Below, one piece after another: positions 51,012-61,300 of a DNA stretch of 64,000 bases. The stretch covers positions 48,098 to 112,097 of the forward strand of contig LTDK01000068.1 in the NCBI GenBank assembly GCA_001642415.1. The letters run 5' to 3'. The position numbers and the translations under genes are program-made. This DNA comes from Nematocida ironsii. Its lineage: Eukaryota; Microsporidia. Position 1 is the first letter of the stretch; every line of letters begins with the position of its first letter. The notes beneath the pieces were generated by a model that was not told the origin of the DNA, did no database searches, and saw nothing but the letters and a program-made list of their open reading frames with translations.

Positions 51012-53744
51012 ATGATCATACTAAAACTATTACTAGTGATGCATACTGTGTATGCAAGACTCGAACTGTGCGATATAAAGGCAATAGGAGATTCAGTAGT
51101 TGTTCAAAAAGGTAACTTATTAATACACCCAGATGGATCTTTGAATCCACTCAGAGGCTATATTATGCATAAGAGCGGATATATGTACAACAAAAGACTT
51201 TATGCGCCAGAGATAAATACTGAATATAGCTTGAAGAAAATAAATGTGGCGGTAGACAGTGCAAATAGTTATAAATACACAAGAACGCCGGTATATGACA
51301 AAGCGTATGAAAATATTTGTGAGAACAAAGAAAAAAATGAATATCTTACACAGTTCCATACACAAATAATCAGAATGTTTCCCTCTGCGGATGGGGCACT
51401 TTCTATTGTAGCAGGGCGGCCAGATGCGCTTACTTCCTTTCTGATAAAAGATGAAGTACAACCAGAGTCTATGTACATTCTGGCAGCTATTTTCCTCTTG
51501 TCTGAGCAGGTAAATGTTCCTATTATAGTAAACTTAGAAGAAAAAGGAAATGAAAGACTTGTTCTAAAAAGTAAAGATGGAAAAACTACCTACGTTGATC
51601 AGAGTCTGGTTTTGCATGAAGATATTACAAAGTTAAAGGAAGGGCACAAAAATCATCACAGAGAGACTATAGGAGTTATTGACTTTCTGAAGGGGTATAT
51701 AGATACTGAAAATATGAATACATGTGCATTAATTGGAGGGCATGCTGAGCCAACTACGTATGAGCAGTTTATGACAGGAAACTTTTTGAACACGCCACAG
51801 TTTCTTGCCCAGTCATACATATACGAGTTTATTGACACAAAAGACGAATATATTGAGTTTGTAAAGGCTGTATACACTCTTTTGAATGATCAGATGAATG
51901 GTGAAAAGTCAACAGAAGAGAATAAAGTAAGATGCAATGAACTGCTTGAGAGGTTGTTTATAGAAAAGGGTAAATTTTCAGATTTAACTGATCACACAAC
52001 AATTATTTGTGATCTTAAGAAGACAGTAGATACGTATACATCATTCCCATTTAACAACTCTTCGCAGCTGCCGTCTTACGGCCGAGTAAAGGCATACAAC
52101 AGAGACACTAATACTATTATAGATGATAGATATATGATGTATTCTAGCTGCGTAGAAACATCTATACTAGGAATATTTTGTTGCCTTATGTATGATCCAG
52201 CGAAAAAGAAGTATGCTACAGGTAATATTCCAATCAACGAAAAAACTAAACAATTCAAAAAATTCTTTAAGGATTATCCAAAGCCAATAGAAACCACTGA
52301 CTATAATATGCAGCAGGAGTGGTGCAAAGTAGTGTCAGACTTGAAGAATAATAATATTTTTTACATGAAGCAAGGAACTAATGAGTTAGATAGCAGTCTG
52401 CTAAACATTCTATACGTTATGTCGGATATAACTGGAAATAAAAAAGAAGTATTTGAAGAAATCGAGAAAATAGAAAGCATGTGCATTTCTAAAAATTTAG
52501 GCAAACAGCTTGACATAGAAAAAAATCTAACTAATATATTCAAAGAACTGTCAAATAATAAGAATCTTAAAGTAAAGTCTGAAAATTTTAAAGTATACAA
52601 GCGAGAGAATGGAAAGCTTGACTTTTTCGGGGCAATTAATTTAGAGTACACTTTTAATGGTATGAAGAATGGAATATTAATAGATATAAGCCCAGACCAT
52701 GCAGAATTAAAGCTTATGTGTGGTTTTGATTTAAATGAAAGCGATGAAGCCATTGAAGAAAAGCTAAATGAAATAAAAGATGTATATAAAAGCACGGACA
52801 AATATACAGGGCAAATAATCAGGCAATATATTGATATAGAAATATCTATGCTATATGGAGTACTTGGATATTTAGAGGACGAGTCTGAGAAGAAAATGCA
52901 TGACAGTATTAATAAAGGGGGGGATGATGTGCTTAGTCTGTTGCTTAATGGGAAGATTGAGTCAATTAGTTATAAATCACACATTGTTACATGCTTTTTA
53001 GTTTTGCATGTGAACAGGTCCCTGAATAAAAACTGTTCTTTAGTCCGCTTTACCAGCAACATTATAGGAAGTGTTCCGCTTAATGATTTTTCAACAAGAG
53101 AAAAGATATTAATTAGTAGTGTGTACAATACACATTCTAAAAAATATTATTCAAGGATTAAGAAATGTTGGGGAGATATTTCTAAATGCGATGTTGGCAG
53201 AGTTAAGATAATAATAACAAATTTGTTGGGTGCTTCATTATATCCACAGAAAATTATTTTAGAGTGTTTTAACAATCTAATGAAAGCAGTGGGCGCTAGT
53301 GAAGATGCGTATAATATTATTACTGATCAGGACTCCATGATTAGCCGTATGATAAGGGTTTCGAATTATGATAAAAATCCAATTGAAATATTCTCTAGGA
53401 TGTTACATAATATAAATGAGTCATTTGCGCGCCTGGGCATGCAGAAAATGACAAATCTTTATTTGATTTGGTTTATTGATGCGGGTACAAGTAATATAAT
53501 TCAAAATAATATTTTTATGAAATATATATTTGAACATATAGATAAGAAATATCTTGATAGTTCTAATGAAAAGCCAAATTCAAATCGCTGGACTTCTGAA
53601 ATGATTTATGAGATACTAAGATATTTAACAAATAATATGAATCTTATTTGTGAAGATACAAATACTGAAAGCATTGAAAAATACATTGTGATAATAGATA
53701 AGATAAAGAAGATATATAGACATCTTGTGATAATAAACAGATGA
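51012..53744 (+). CDS. Large secreted L-family protein C
   Basis: A 910-residue family member. I start at the ATG at 51012, which opens a normal signal peptide ('MIILKLLLVMHTVYA'). An in-frame ATG at 50946 would add 22 residues, but the bases there align with the untranslated leaders of D and E; the position of their ATG is ATA in C (51000-51002). The protein carries the 'IHPDG', 'GYIMHKSGYMYNKRLYAPEINTEY' and 'KYTRTP' N-terminal block and the 'IIRMFPSADGALSI...MYILAAIFLLSEQVNVPI' core. It is closest to E, with two nearly identical DNA tracts (51357-51613 and 51747-51884). No membrane anchor. Function unknown. Confidence 0.85.
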   Translation: MIILKLLLVMHTVYARLELCDIKAIGDSVVVQKGNLLIHPDGSLNPLRGYIMHKSGYMYNKRLYAPEINTEYSLKKINVAVDSANSYKYTRTPVYDKAYENICENKEKNEYLTQFHTQIIRMFPSADGALSIVAGRPDALTSFLIKDEVQPESMYILAAIFLLSEQVNVPIIVNLEEKGNERLVLKSKDGKTTYVDQSLVLHEDITKLKEGHKNHHRETIGVIDFLKGYIDTENMNTCALIGGHAEPTTYEQFMTGNFLNTPQFLAQSYIYEFIDTKDEYIEFVKAVYTLLNDQMNGEKSTEENKVRCNELLERLFIEKGKFSDLTDHTTIICDLKKTVDTYTSFPFNNSSQLPSYGRVKAYNRDTNTIIDDRYMMYSSCVETSILGIFCCLMYDPAKKKYATGNIPINEKTKQFKKFFKDYPKPIETTDYNMQQEWCKVVSDLKNNNIFYMKQGTNELDSSLLNILYVMSDITGNKKEVFEEIEKIESMCISKNLGKQLDIEKNLTNIFKELSNNKNLKVKSENFKVYKRENGKLDFFGAINLEYTFNGMKNGILIDISPDHAELKLMCGFDLNESDEAIEEKLNEIKDVYKSTDKYTGQIIRQYIDIEISMLYGVLGYLEDESEKKMHDSINKGGDDVLSLLLNGKIESISYKSHIVTCFLVLHVNRSLNKNCSLVRFTSNIIGSVPLNDFSTREKILISSVYNTHSKKYYSRIKKCWGDISKCDVGRVKIIITNLLGASLYPQKIILECFNNLMKAVGASEDAYNIITDQDSMISRMIRVSNYDKNPIEIFSRMLHNINESFARLGMQKMTNLYLIWFIDAGTSNIIQNNIFMKYIFEHIDKKYLDSSNEKPNSNRWTSEMIYEILRYLTNNMNLICEDTNTESIEKYIVIIDKIKKIYRHLVIINR

Positions 53745-54375
53745 ATCTAGTCTGTTTAAGATAGTTCAGGCACTTCAATGCTATTTCGATCTAAGCATTT
53801 CTGTGTTAATTTAGGCTATATTCTGAATATTATTATGTCTTACACATTTAAATAGTAAAAAATAGAAATAAATATACGTAGAAAATAAATGGTTTTTCTT
53901 TTAGTAAACTCGTGTGTGTTTTACAATATATGTAAGACATATAAATAATATTTATTTTAAATTTCGGGCTATGAAGCATAGGAAATAAGTACTTGGTGCT
54001 TGATAACCACCACATTAAGCCCCCTTAAGACTTACAGCAATAATCCAATAACATGAAATAACCCATGGATAGTTTACATTATACATGCAAAAAACATACA
54101 ATTTTATAGTTTAGCAAATTACTCTTATATATGTGAATTCTATCAAATCTGCATATTTAAATATGGCAAATACTGATAAATAGTAAAGAAAAACAATGCA
54201 TACTGTGCTATCATGTAATTGTATATATGTTTTGTAAAAATAGTCAGCAATACAAATAGCTATATATTACTTAGCCAATCCCATTTGCCAAATAAACAAT
54301 TAAATATGTGATAGTCCGAAAAAATTAACTTTAAGGTGAAAGAGAATAATAAATCATATATGTAAACTCTTTACA
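53745..54375. other. AT-rich spacer
   Basis: A spacer of about 0.63 kb. It has a partial MITE arm at about 53932-53960 running directly into a motif copy, ATTTCGGGCTAT, at 53961-53972. No frame. Confidence 0.55.
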
Positions 54376-54405
54376 TAGCTAAAAAATATTTTATTTTTCT
54401 CTAGA
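54376..54405 (+). promoter_or_regulatory. Conserved 30-bp leader of gene D
   Basis: Starts TAGCTAA, continues with an A/T block containing ATATTTT, and ends TTAGA- or CTAGA-like directly before the ATG. The 30 bp before gene E (58209-58238) have the same layout, and C has a related block at about 50971-50999. Probably core promoter or start-site context. Confidence 0.4.
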
Positions 54406-57261
54406 ATGGGGTTTAGTGTGATCATAAAGCTGTTATTGATGGCCCATATTTTGTATGCAAGGGTTGAGTTGTTTGATATAAAAATCGCGGGCGAAACTCA
54501 CATAAGAACTCGAAATAACTTATTAATTAGTCAGGATGGACCACTCAGTCTACTACGAGGATATATTATGCGCAGAAGTGGATATATGTATAACAAGCGC
54601 CTTTTTTCTTCTGGAATAGACATAGATTATAGTATGAAGAAAAGTGCCAAATCAACAGAGAGTATTCATGTGTATAATACATACACTAGACAACCAGAAA
54701 AAGATAAAGCACATGTAAAAGTGGCCAAAGATGGGGCCAATGCAGATTATTTCACCAACTTTCATCAACAGTTGATTTATATGTTTCCGTGTGAAAGCGG
54801 CATTCTTTCTATCGAGTCATCCAAAGCAGACTCATTCACTCGTTTTTTAAGAACAAACCGCAATAGGCTAGACACTCTGCACCTTCTTGCCGCATTGCTA
54901 CTTCTTTCAGAAGGCATTAACGTTCCTATTGTTATAGAAAACAATGAAATAGAGGGGACAAGGGTATTTCTACAATACAATTCTGCTTCTCCTGCTCTTA
55001 TTAATCTATCCTTATGGCTGGATAGCATTGTGGTAGCAGAGGCTGAGGAACAGATGCAATCAACAAATAGTGTATTAGAAGAGATTGATTTATACATAAG
55101 AAAAAATAATTCTGCGCCAAAAGTAGAAAGAGGTATAGTGTACCAGAAGGAAACAGAGGAAATTGTGCAGTTTTTCTTGAGCCTTTGCAATAAAACTTTT
55201 TTATCTGATTTAAAAATGTGCTATGAACCAGATACACAGGAAGAATTTAACAATGGGAGCTTTCTTGATAATCCTAAATTCCTTATACAGTCATACATTT
55301 TTGAGTACATAGATAATCTAGAGCAGTATATGCTATTTGTAGATTGTGTGTATGGGATGTTGCAGTATTTACTTAGTTATAAAAAAACAACAGAGCAGCA
55401 AAAAGAGCAGATTGAAAGAGCCATGGATTATTTCTTTATAGACAAGAATCTATATATAAGTGAATTAAACTATACTGTAGATATATGTGATCTTAAATCT
55501 AAAATAGATAAAGAAGCAATTATTCCCTTTACATGCTCAGAAATGGTGCCTACATACACACGTGTTCCAGAATATGAATACATTTCAGATGACCTAAATG
55601 GCCACATACAAGACGAGTTACTACAGTACAGTGACCATGTGGAGACAACGCTTTTGAATCTGTTCATGTGTCTTACATACAATCCAGAAACCAATCTATG
55701 CTCAACTGAGCATATGCCTGGTGCCTCTGCAGCACTAATAGAATTTTTTAATAAGTACTCAGCGCCCACAGAGAGTGCAAGTCAGACTAAGCACAGAGAC
55801 TGGTGCAAAGTTGTATCAAGGTTGAACAATCCAAAGATTAGGTATGTAAGAGAGAGTAGAACAGAGCTATGCGGCGGATTAGAGAACATTCTATATGTGA
55901 TATCTGAGCTGTTTATTGAAGACAGTAATATATTAACAGGTATAGAGAGAGTCATTAATAGCTTGTATAATATAGAAGAAGAAACAGAAAGAATTGATGA
56001 TATGCAATGGCTATTAGTGAATGTTCTTAACTCGCTGGCAATTAATTGTCAAATAAGCATTGATTCCTCATCATTGGAATATCTTCCATCAGAGGGACAG
56101 GCATTTGACATATTTGGAAGTGTTGTCCTTAGTTTTCATAGTAAAGATAGAAGAGAATGTATACAGCTAGACATTCTACCCAAGTACTCTAAGTTTTTGC
56201 TGGTATCAGAGTTCATTGACTTTTCTGAAGGGATAAAAGGAAAGCTAATCCAAATCAGAACAAAGTATAATCTTATAAAAAGCTACACACTGAGAATTAT
56301 CTGGAATTATTTAAACAACAGTATACAAAGTTTAGAGAAAATAACTCCTAAGCAAAGCCAATACATGCTTAATACTATAATGAAAGGAATAGAGCATACT
56401 CCAAATCAAATATTTATGTATGGGCGCATAGACTCTCTAGACTATAAGACAGCTATAGTTAAGAGATTTTTGATCAACAGCAGAAAGCATGAATTTCGTC
56501 AGGACAACCCAATTTTACGAATTGCTGAAAATATTATAGGAAGCGTTTACTTAAATCGGCAACAAGAAAGAAAGAAAATGTTATCAGCGTGCGTGTGCAA
56601 TCTTGCATATAAAAAGCAGTATTCTAAAAGACTGGATTATGATACACTTCAGCTTCCTGTGCCAGAGCTTGATGCAGATGATATAAGGGGTCTACTAAAT
56701 GATACATTAGACGCAAGCAATTCAAAAGAATTCTTTTATAATTCTTTTTACAATATATTATCGCATTCTATTTGCTATAAAGAAGCATTCAACATATTTG
56801 GAGTATATACTTCTTTTAGGGCGCTATGTGTTATGTTAGTTGAAAAGTATGGATCGACTGAACTATCACAGGCAATGCAGTATATGAGAGAGCACATAGA
56901 GCCATATAATCCGCATATATTAAACTATATTTGGTTTTTATGGCTTTCCTATGCATGCACAGAAACACCATATGATCAGAAACTTGTTGATTATGTTTAC
57001 ATGTACTTAAACCATGTTTACATTACTAGTGACTATATGGCGTGGGTTGCAAAAATACCAGGAATGAATTTTAATTATATTCTATCTGTTCTGGAAAAAG
57101 AAAAATATATATTATGTAACGATAATAATGGAATAAGTAAAGAAAAGTATGAAAGAGTTATAGATCACTTCAAAACCATCATTGCCTTTATAGCAAGTAC
57201 GCATCTTCCGGCCAACCCAACTACTTCTAGAAAAAGAAGCAAGCCAGGCGCTCTGGCATAG
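54406..57261 (+). CDS. Large secreted L-family protein D
   Basis: A 951-residue family member with a signal peptide right at the ATG ('VIIKLLLMAHILYA'). The N-terminal block has 'GYIMRRSGYMYNKRLF' and 'MKKSAKSTESIHVY', the latter shared almost word for word with A. The core 'QLIYMFPCESGILSIES...FLR...LHLLAALLLLSEGINVPIVI' follows. An insert of about 35 residues after residue 200, before 'GIVYQKETEEIVQFF', makes it longer than A. The central 'FTCSEMVPTYTRVPEY' and late 'AENIIGSVYL' blocks are as in A. The last 15 residues are basic ('SRKRSKPGA'), not seen in the others. Confidence 0.85.
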   Translation: MGFSVIIKLLLMAHILYARVELFDIKIAGETHIRTRNNLLISQDGPLSLLRGYIMRRSGYMYNKRLFSSGIDIDYSMKKSAKSTESIHVYNTYTRQPEKDKAHVKVAKDGANADYFTNFHQQLIYMFPCESGILSIESSKADSFTRFLRTNRNRLDTLHLLAALLLLSEGINVPIVIENNEIEGTRVFLQYNSASPALINLSLWLDSIVVAEAEEQMQSTNSVLEEIDLYIRKNNSAPKVERGIVYQKETEEIVQFFLSLCNKTFLSDLKMCYEPDTQEEFNNGSFLDNPKFLIQSYIFEYIDNLEQYMLFVDCVYGMLQYLLSYKKTTEQQKEQIERAMDYFFIDKNLYISELNYTVDICDLKSKIDKEAIIPFTCSEMVPTYTRVPEYEYISDDLNGHIQDELLQYSDHVETTLLNLFMCLTYNPETNLCSTEHMPGASAALIEFFNKYSAPTESASQTKHRDWCKVVSRLNNPKIRYVRESRTELCGGLENILYVISELFIEDSNILTGIERVINSLYNIEEETERIDDMQWLLVNVLNSLAINCQISIDSSSLEYLPSEGQAFDIFGSVVLSFHSKDRRECIQLDILPKYSKFLLVSEFIDFSEGIKGKLIQIRTKYNLIKSYTLRIIWNYLNNSIQSLEKITPKQSQYMLNTIMKGIEHTPNQIFMYGRIDSLDYKTAIVKRFLINSRKHEFRQDNPILRIAENIIGSVYLNRQQERKKMLSACVCNLAYKKQYSKRLDYDTLQLPVPELDADDIRGLLNDTLDASNSKEFFYNSFYNILSHSICYKEAFNIFGVYTSFRALCVMLVEKYGSTELSQAMQYMREHIEPYNPHILNYIWFLWLSYACTETPYDQKLVDYVYMYLNHVYITSDYMAWVAKIPGMNFNYILSVLEKEKYILCNDNNGISKEKYERVIDHFKTIIAFIASTHLPANPTTSRKRSKPGALA

Positions 57262-57439
57262 TCTATTATCTACTTTTATTACATGCATATATATTATATA
57301 GCATTTTACTATAGTGCCTAGCAATTAATTAAATAGGCCAATTTCAGGTTATATTATACACTATTAGTACATACTAAAAATAGATTTACATTCTTTGACT
57401 GTTTATGTAAGGCATAAATAATATTAGATTAATTATAGC

Positions 57440-57730
57440 TGGCGTGCTTACAAGAAGACGCCGGTGCTACACGAATGGCATAGCTATAGATAGTAAAGAG
57501 AGTATTCAATATTATGATTATTAGGCGATCTATGGCAGTGTGCAAAAAGGTCTAGTGCACAGTTGTGCTTAGTTTGGTATTGAAGTATACCCTTAATGTT
57601 TTTATGTGCATTTTTATTTTACTAGAAGGTATTCTAATTAAACCGTCAGTATTTATTCCGTTACTCTTCGATCCTAGTATTTTGTTTGGCAAGAGAATTG
57701 CGTGGGCTGGCGATGTGTGCGATCACACCG
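57440..57730 (-). repeat. Degenerate copy of the LTR-like repeat
   Basis: Aligns from its first base with the element at 61301: the opening GCGTGCTTACAAGAAGACGC matches ACGTGCTCACGAGGAGGCAC, and both share TATTATGATTATTAG about 85-90 bases in. Later blocks (TTGGTATT..., and an end near GATCACACC) also match. It is GC-richer than its surroundings. The TATA box of the better copy is eroded, and no target duplication is visible, so it is older. Strand is set by the orientation of the TATA box in the 61301 copy. Confidence 0.55.
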
Positions 57731-58176
57731 AGGATTGTGTATGAATAGAGATACTATCATAATTTGATAAAGATTAAGATGCTATTTGTATATTTCTATC
57801 TTAATTAAAAATGTGAGTGCTAGTCAATTTGATATTCTATTACTAAAGAGCACATAAATATAAATAATTTAAATAAATTATATTTTGTATTTATACTTTC
57901 ATCTGTTAATTGAAACTATATAAACTAGATTTTTATCTACTTAAATCTGCCTTTAAAATTCTATGTTATCTTTTTGTTCTAAATTTCGGGGTATTTTGAC
58001 TTGTTTGTATGCTTTTCTAGAAATGATATGTTTATATTTGTTCGCCTTTTCTGTGGTCCTCTAATTAAGAAATATTCAGATAACACATATATACATTATT
58101 TGTGCTGGTCTGATTATGTAATAGTATAATAACCCGAAATAAAGTTAATATCAATAAAATGTTTTAAAAATCAGCT

Positions 58177-58198
58177 ATAGCCCGAAATAACCCGAAAT
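58177..58198 (-). repeat. Tandem pair of the recurring 12-bp motif
   Basis: Two adjacent copies of the reversed motif (AGCCCGAAAT then AACCCGAAAT). The complete 22-bp string is identical to that at 29810-29831, 28 kb away. It lies 40 bp before the ATG of gene E. Confidence 0.55.
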
Positions 58199-58208
58199 AA
58201 AATGTTAT

Positions 58209-58238
58209 TAGCTAAGGTGAAAATATTTTTTCGTTAGA
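58209..58238 (+). promoter_or_regulatory. Conserved 30-bp leader of gene E
   Basis: Starts TAGCTAA and ends TTAGA directly before the ATG, with the same length and layout as the leader of gene D (54376-54405). Conservation in an otherwise diverging spacer suggests core promoter function. Confidence 0.4.
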
Positions 58239-61019
58239 ATGAATTTTAGTATAATCATAAAACTATTACTAATGCACACAGTGCATGCAAGGCTTGGCTG
58301 GAGTAGCATAGAAAGTATAGGAACGAGTTCGCTTGTCAAGGATAGTGGCTTAGTAATCAACCCCGATGGACCACTCCATCCACTGAGAGGATATATTCTT
58401 CACAAGAGTGGACACATGTATAATAAACGGCTTTATGCACCAGAGATAAATACTGAGTATGGCCTGAAAAAATTAAATAAAAAGGCAGTAAACAGTGCGT
58501 ATAGTTATAAATACACAAGAACCCCAGTAAATGACAAAGCATATACTGATATTTGTGGAAATAGAGCAAAGAACAAGTATCTCATCCGTTTACATACACA
58601 AATAATCAGAATGTTTCCCTCTGCGGATGGGGCACTTTCTATTGTAGCAGGGCGGCCAGATGCGCTTACTTCCTTTCTGATAAAAGATGAAGTACAACCA
58701 GAGTCTATGTACATTCTGGCAGCTATTTTCCTCTTGTCTGAGCAGGTAAATGTTCCTATTATAGTAAACTTAGAAGAAAAAGAAAATGAAAGACTTGTTC
58801 TAAAAAGTAAAGATGGAAAAATTACCTACGTTGATCAGAGTCTGGTTTTAAATACAAATCCCCGAAAAATAGAAAAGGGGCGGAATAACTGGCACACAGA
58901 AACTGTCGGACTCATTAATTTCTTGAAAGATCACATGCAAGGTAAACTGGCACAAATGCAGAAAAAAGAAGGGTATATAGAGCCAACTACGTATGAGCAG
59001 TTTATGACAGGAAACTTTTTGAACACGCCACAATTTCTTGCCCAGTCATACATATACGAGTTTATTGACACAAAAGACAAATATATTGAGTTTGTAGAGG
59101 CTGTATACACTCTTTTGGAAGACCAAATAATGAATAAGTCTACTCCGAAAAAGAAAAGAGACTTTTATGGAAAAGTATTAAACATCTGTTTTATACAAAA
59201 AGGCGCCCCTAGTGACTCAATCAATCATACAGCCATGATTTCTGATCTTAAAAAGACAGTGAACGCGCATAAAACTTTCCCATTCAACAGCCCAGCAGAA
59301 ATTCCAGAATATACTCGAGTAAAGGCATACAGCCGCGAGAATGATGAATTCATAGATAATGAAGAAAAGAAATACTCAAATTGTGTGGAAGCAGCTTTAT
59401 TGGGGTTGTTTTGCTGTTTACTGTATGATCCAGAGATGAGAGAGTACACTACTCACCATATTCCTAATAAAAAGGAAGCTGCGGCACTGAAAGTGTTCTT
59501 TCAGAAGTACAACGAGCCAGCGGAGGCAGCCGATTATAAAATGCAGCAGGAGTGGTGCAGAGTAGTGGCAGGCTTGAATAATAAGAATATTCAATATAAA
59601 AAAGAAAAAAATGAAATTAGGAGTGGGTGGATAAACATTCTTTATGTCATAGCAGAGGTAGTTGGCTATAGTCCAGAAGTATTGCAAGCAATTAAATATA
59701 TGGAGAATATACGCAATGCAAAGGGGCAGAGTAGTACTTTAGAAATGCAAGAAATCTTAACTGATATGTTTAAGTTTCTTTCACAAAACAAAAATGTTAG
59801 AGCAGAGTGTAGTAGTAATCTTGTGCTAGGGCCTCGTTCAGATAAAAAACCTGATTTGTTTGGCAAAATTAAGCTGATATATGCGTTTAATAAAAAAGAT
59901 AATGAAATATTAATAGACATAAACCCAGGGCATGCTCGTCTACACCTAGTAAACGAGTCAATAGATAATAAATGCGATAGGCTCATAAAAGGCAAACTGA
60001 GAAAAATAGAGAGAGCATATAAATACAGTAAAAGATATACAGAGTGTATAGTCCGAAACTACATTAATATAGAGCAGAGCAATATAGAGATTAAATACAC
60101 ATCTATATCAAAGGAATGTACTATGGTGAAACAAATCCACGAAAGCATTGAAAAGAACCATAATGGAATTCTTGGACTGCTACTTCACGGGCCAATTATC
60201 TTTTCTGGACACAAAACATACATTGTCATGCACTTTCTAATTCTCTATGCGAAAGATCCTATACCAGCAGATAGTGCTCTAGCTCGCTTTACAGCGAATA
60301 TTATAGGAAGTGTTCCGCTGGATGATCTAGAGACAAGAATGCACATGCTTCTGTGGCTTGTTTACAACAGAAACGCCAAAGAATACTATCCAAGAATCAA
60401 GGACTGCTGGGAAGAGGTTTATACTTTAAATAAGTATAAGTTTAACATATTAATTGGTAATCTGTTCACATCTTCAAAATACCCACATGATGTTGTTCTA
60501 GAGTGTTTTTATGAGCTAATGAGAGTGGCAGGCGCCAGCAAAACAATTCATGATGTTACTGGAGTATATGGTATAGTTGAAAATATATTAAAGTTTTCAT
60601 GCCGCTCTAAACAGCCGATAAAAGCATTCTCTGAAATACTAGATACTATGGAAGAAGCAGTTATACGAAAGGGCAAGAATGTTTTGGTATATTTTTATTT
60701 TGACTGGCTTTGTATTATGATGTCAACGGATCTAAAAAGTCATGTGGGCTTTACACGGCTTCTGTTCCATCGCTTAGACAGTTCAGCGGTTTTAAGTAAG
60801 AGTGGAAAGTGGAAAACCGGGATAGATGCTGTTTCCCTGGCATTAGAGCATTTCAAGAACAACAAAGATATTTTATGCAATGAAAATAGTCCAGAAAGTG
60901 TTGAAAAATACAACAGAATTATAAATAAGATTGCCGAAATTATTAGATTGCATAAAAGAGGACATCTCCAAAGGGTTCTAGATTATATCAGGTATAGTAG
61001 GCTGTTTCGATTATATTGA
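58239..61019 (+). CDS. Large secreted L-family protein E
   Basis: A 926-residue family member with a signal peptide at the ATG ('IIIKLLLMHTVHA'). The N-terminal block has 'NPDG', 'GYILHKSGHMYNKRLYAPEINTEY' and 'KYTRTPVNDKAY'. The core 'IIRMFPSADGALSI...MYILAAIFLLSEQVNVPI' is almost identical to C at the DNA level (58593-58849 with two mismatches in 257 bp), as is a second tract (58980-59117, three mismatches in 138 bp). The 130 bp between them and the rest of the gene are much more diverged. The late 'ARFTANIIGSVPLDDLETR' block is family-typical. The C-terminus is basic and lacks a membrane helix. Confidence 0.85.
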   Translation: MNFSIIIKLLLMHTVHARLGWSSIESIGTSSLVKDSGLVINPDGPLHPLRGYILHKSGHMYNKRLYAPEINTEYGLKKLNKKAVNSAYSYKYTRTPVNDKAYTDICGNRAKNKYLIRLHTQIIRMFPSADGALSIVAGRPDALTSFLIKDEVQPESMYILAAIFLLSEQVNVPIIVNLEEKENERLVLKSKDGKITYVDQSLVLNTNPRKIEKGRNNWHTETVGLINFLKDHMQGKLAQMQKKEGYIEPTTYEQFMTGNFLNTPQFLAQSYIYEFIDTKDKYIEFVEAVYTLLEDQIMNKSTPKKKRDFYGKVLNICFIQKGAPSDSINHTAMISDLKKTVNAHKTFPFNSPAEIPEYTRVKAYSRENDEFIDNEEKKYSNCVEAALLGLFCCLLYDPEMREYTTHHIPNKKEAAALKVFFQKYNEPAEAADYKMQQEWCRVVAGLNNKNIQYKKEKNEIRSGWINILYVIAEVVGYSPEVLQAIKYMENIRNAKGQSSTLEMQEILTDMFKFLSQNKNVRAECSSNLVLGPRSDKKPDLFGKIKLIYAFNKKDNEILIDINPGHARLHLVNESIDNKCDRLIKGKLRKIERAYKYSKRYTECIVRNYINIEQSNIEIKYTSISKECTMVKQIHESIEKNHNGILGLLLHGPIIFSGHKTYIVMHFLILYAKDPIPADSALARFTANIIGSVPLDDLETRMHMLLWLVYNRNAKEYYPRIKDCWEEVYTLNKYKFNILIGNLFTSSKYPHDVVLECFYELMRVAGASKTIHDVTGVYGIVENILKFSCRSKQPIKAFSEILDTMEEAVIRKGKNVLVYFYFDWLCIMMSTDLKSHVGFTRLLFHRLDSSAVLSKSGKWKTGIDAVSLALEHFKNNKDILCNENSPESVEKYNRIINKIAEIIRLHKRGHLQRVLDYIRYSRLFRLY

Positions 61020-61295
61020 TTTGGCGGTGCGCTTATTTGATTGCTATTAAGCGATATACACCGAGTATATTGCTATAGCAGTTGGTATTTTTAAAAAAGA
61101 AAATAGGAATAAATTATATTTTTATTATACATTTGAAAACCCAGCAATCAAAGAAATTAACTTGTTTGGCCGTTTTAGGGCATAAGGAATGAACTATGAA
61201 GTATAAGGAATGGTGGCATGGTACTTAATAACCTCTGATTTGACTTTTCTCAAATCTATTGTTGGTTTTGGATAGAGAAATCTAGAATAACAATA

Positions 61296-61300
61296 GTTAG
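61296..61300. repeat. Target-site duplication, left (GTTAG)
   Basis: The 5 bp GTTAG immediately before the element at 61301; the same 5 bp follow it at 61630-61634. Confidence 0.6.

Larger units (their letters stand above)
57262..58208. other. Repeat-rich spacer between D and E
   Basis: About 0.95 kb holding, in order: a partial MITE arm (57407-57430), an LTR-like repeat copy (57440-57730), a block at about 57789-57896 duplicated at 62106-62215, a perfect reversed motif copy at 58129-58140, and two tandem reversed motif copies at 58177-58198. No gene. Confidence 0.6.
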
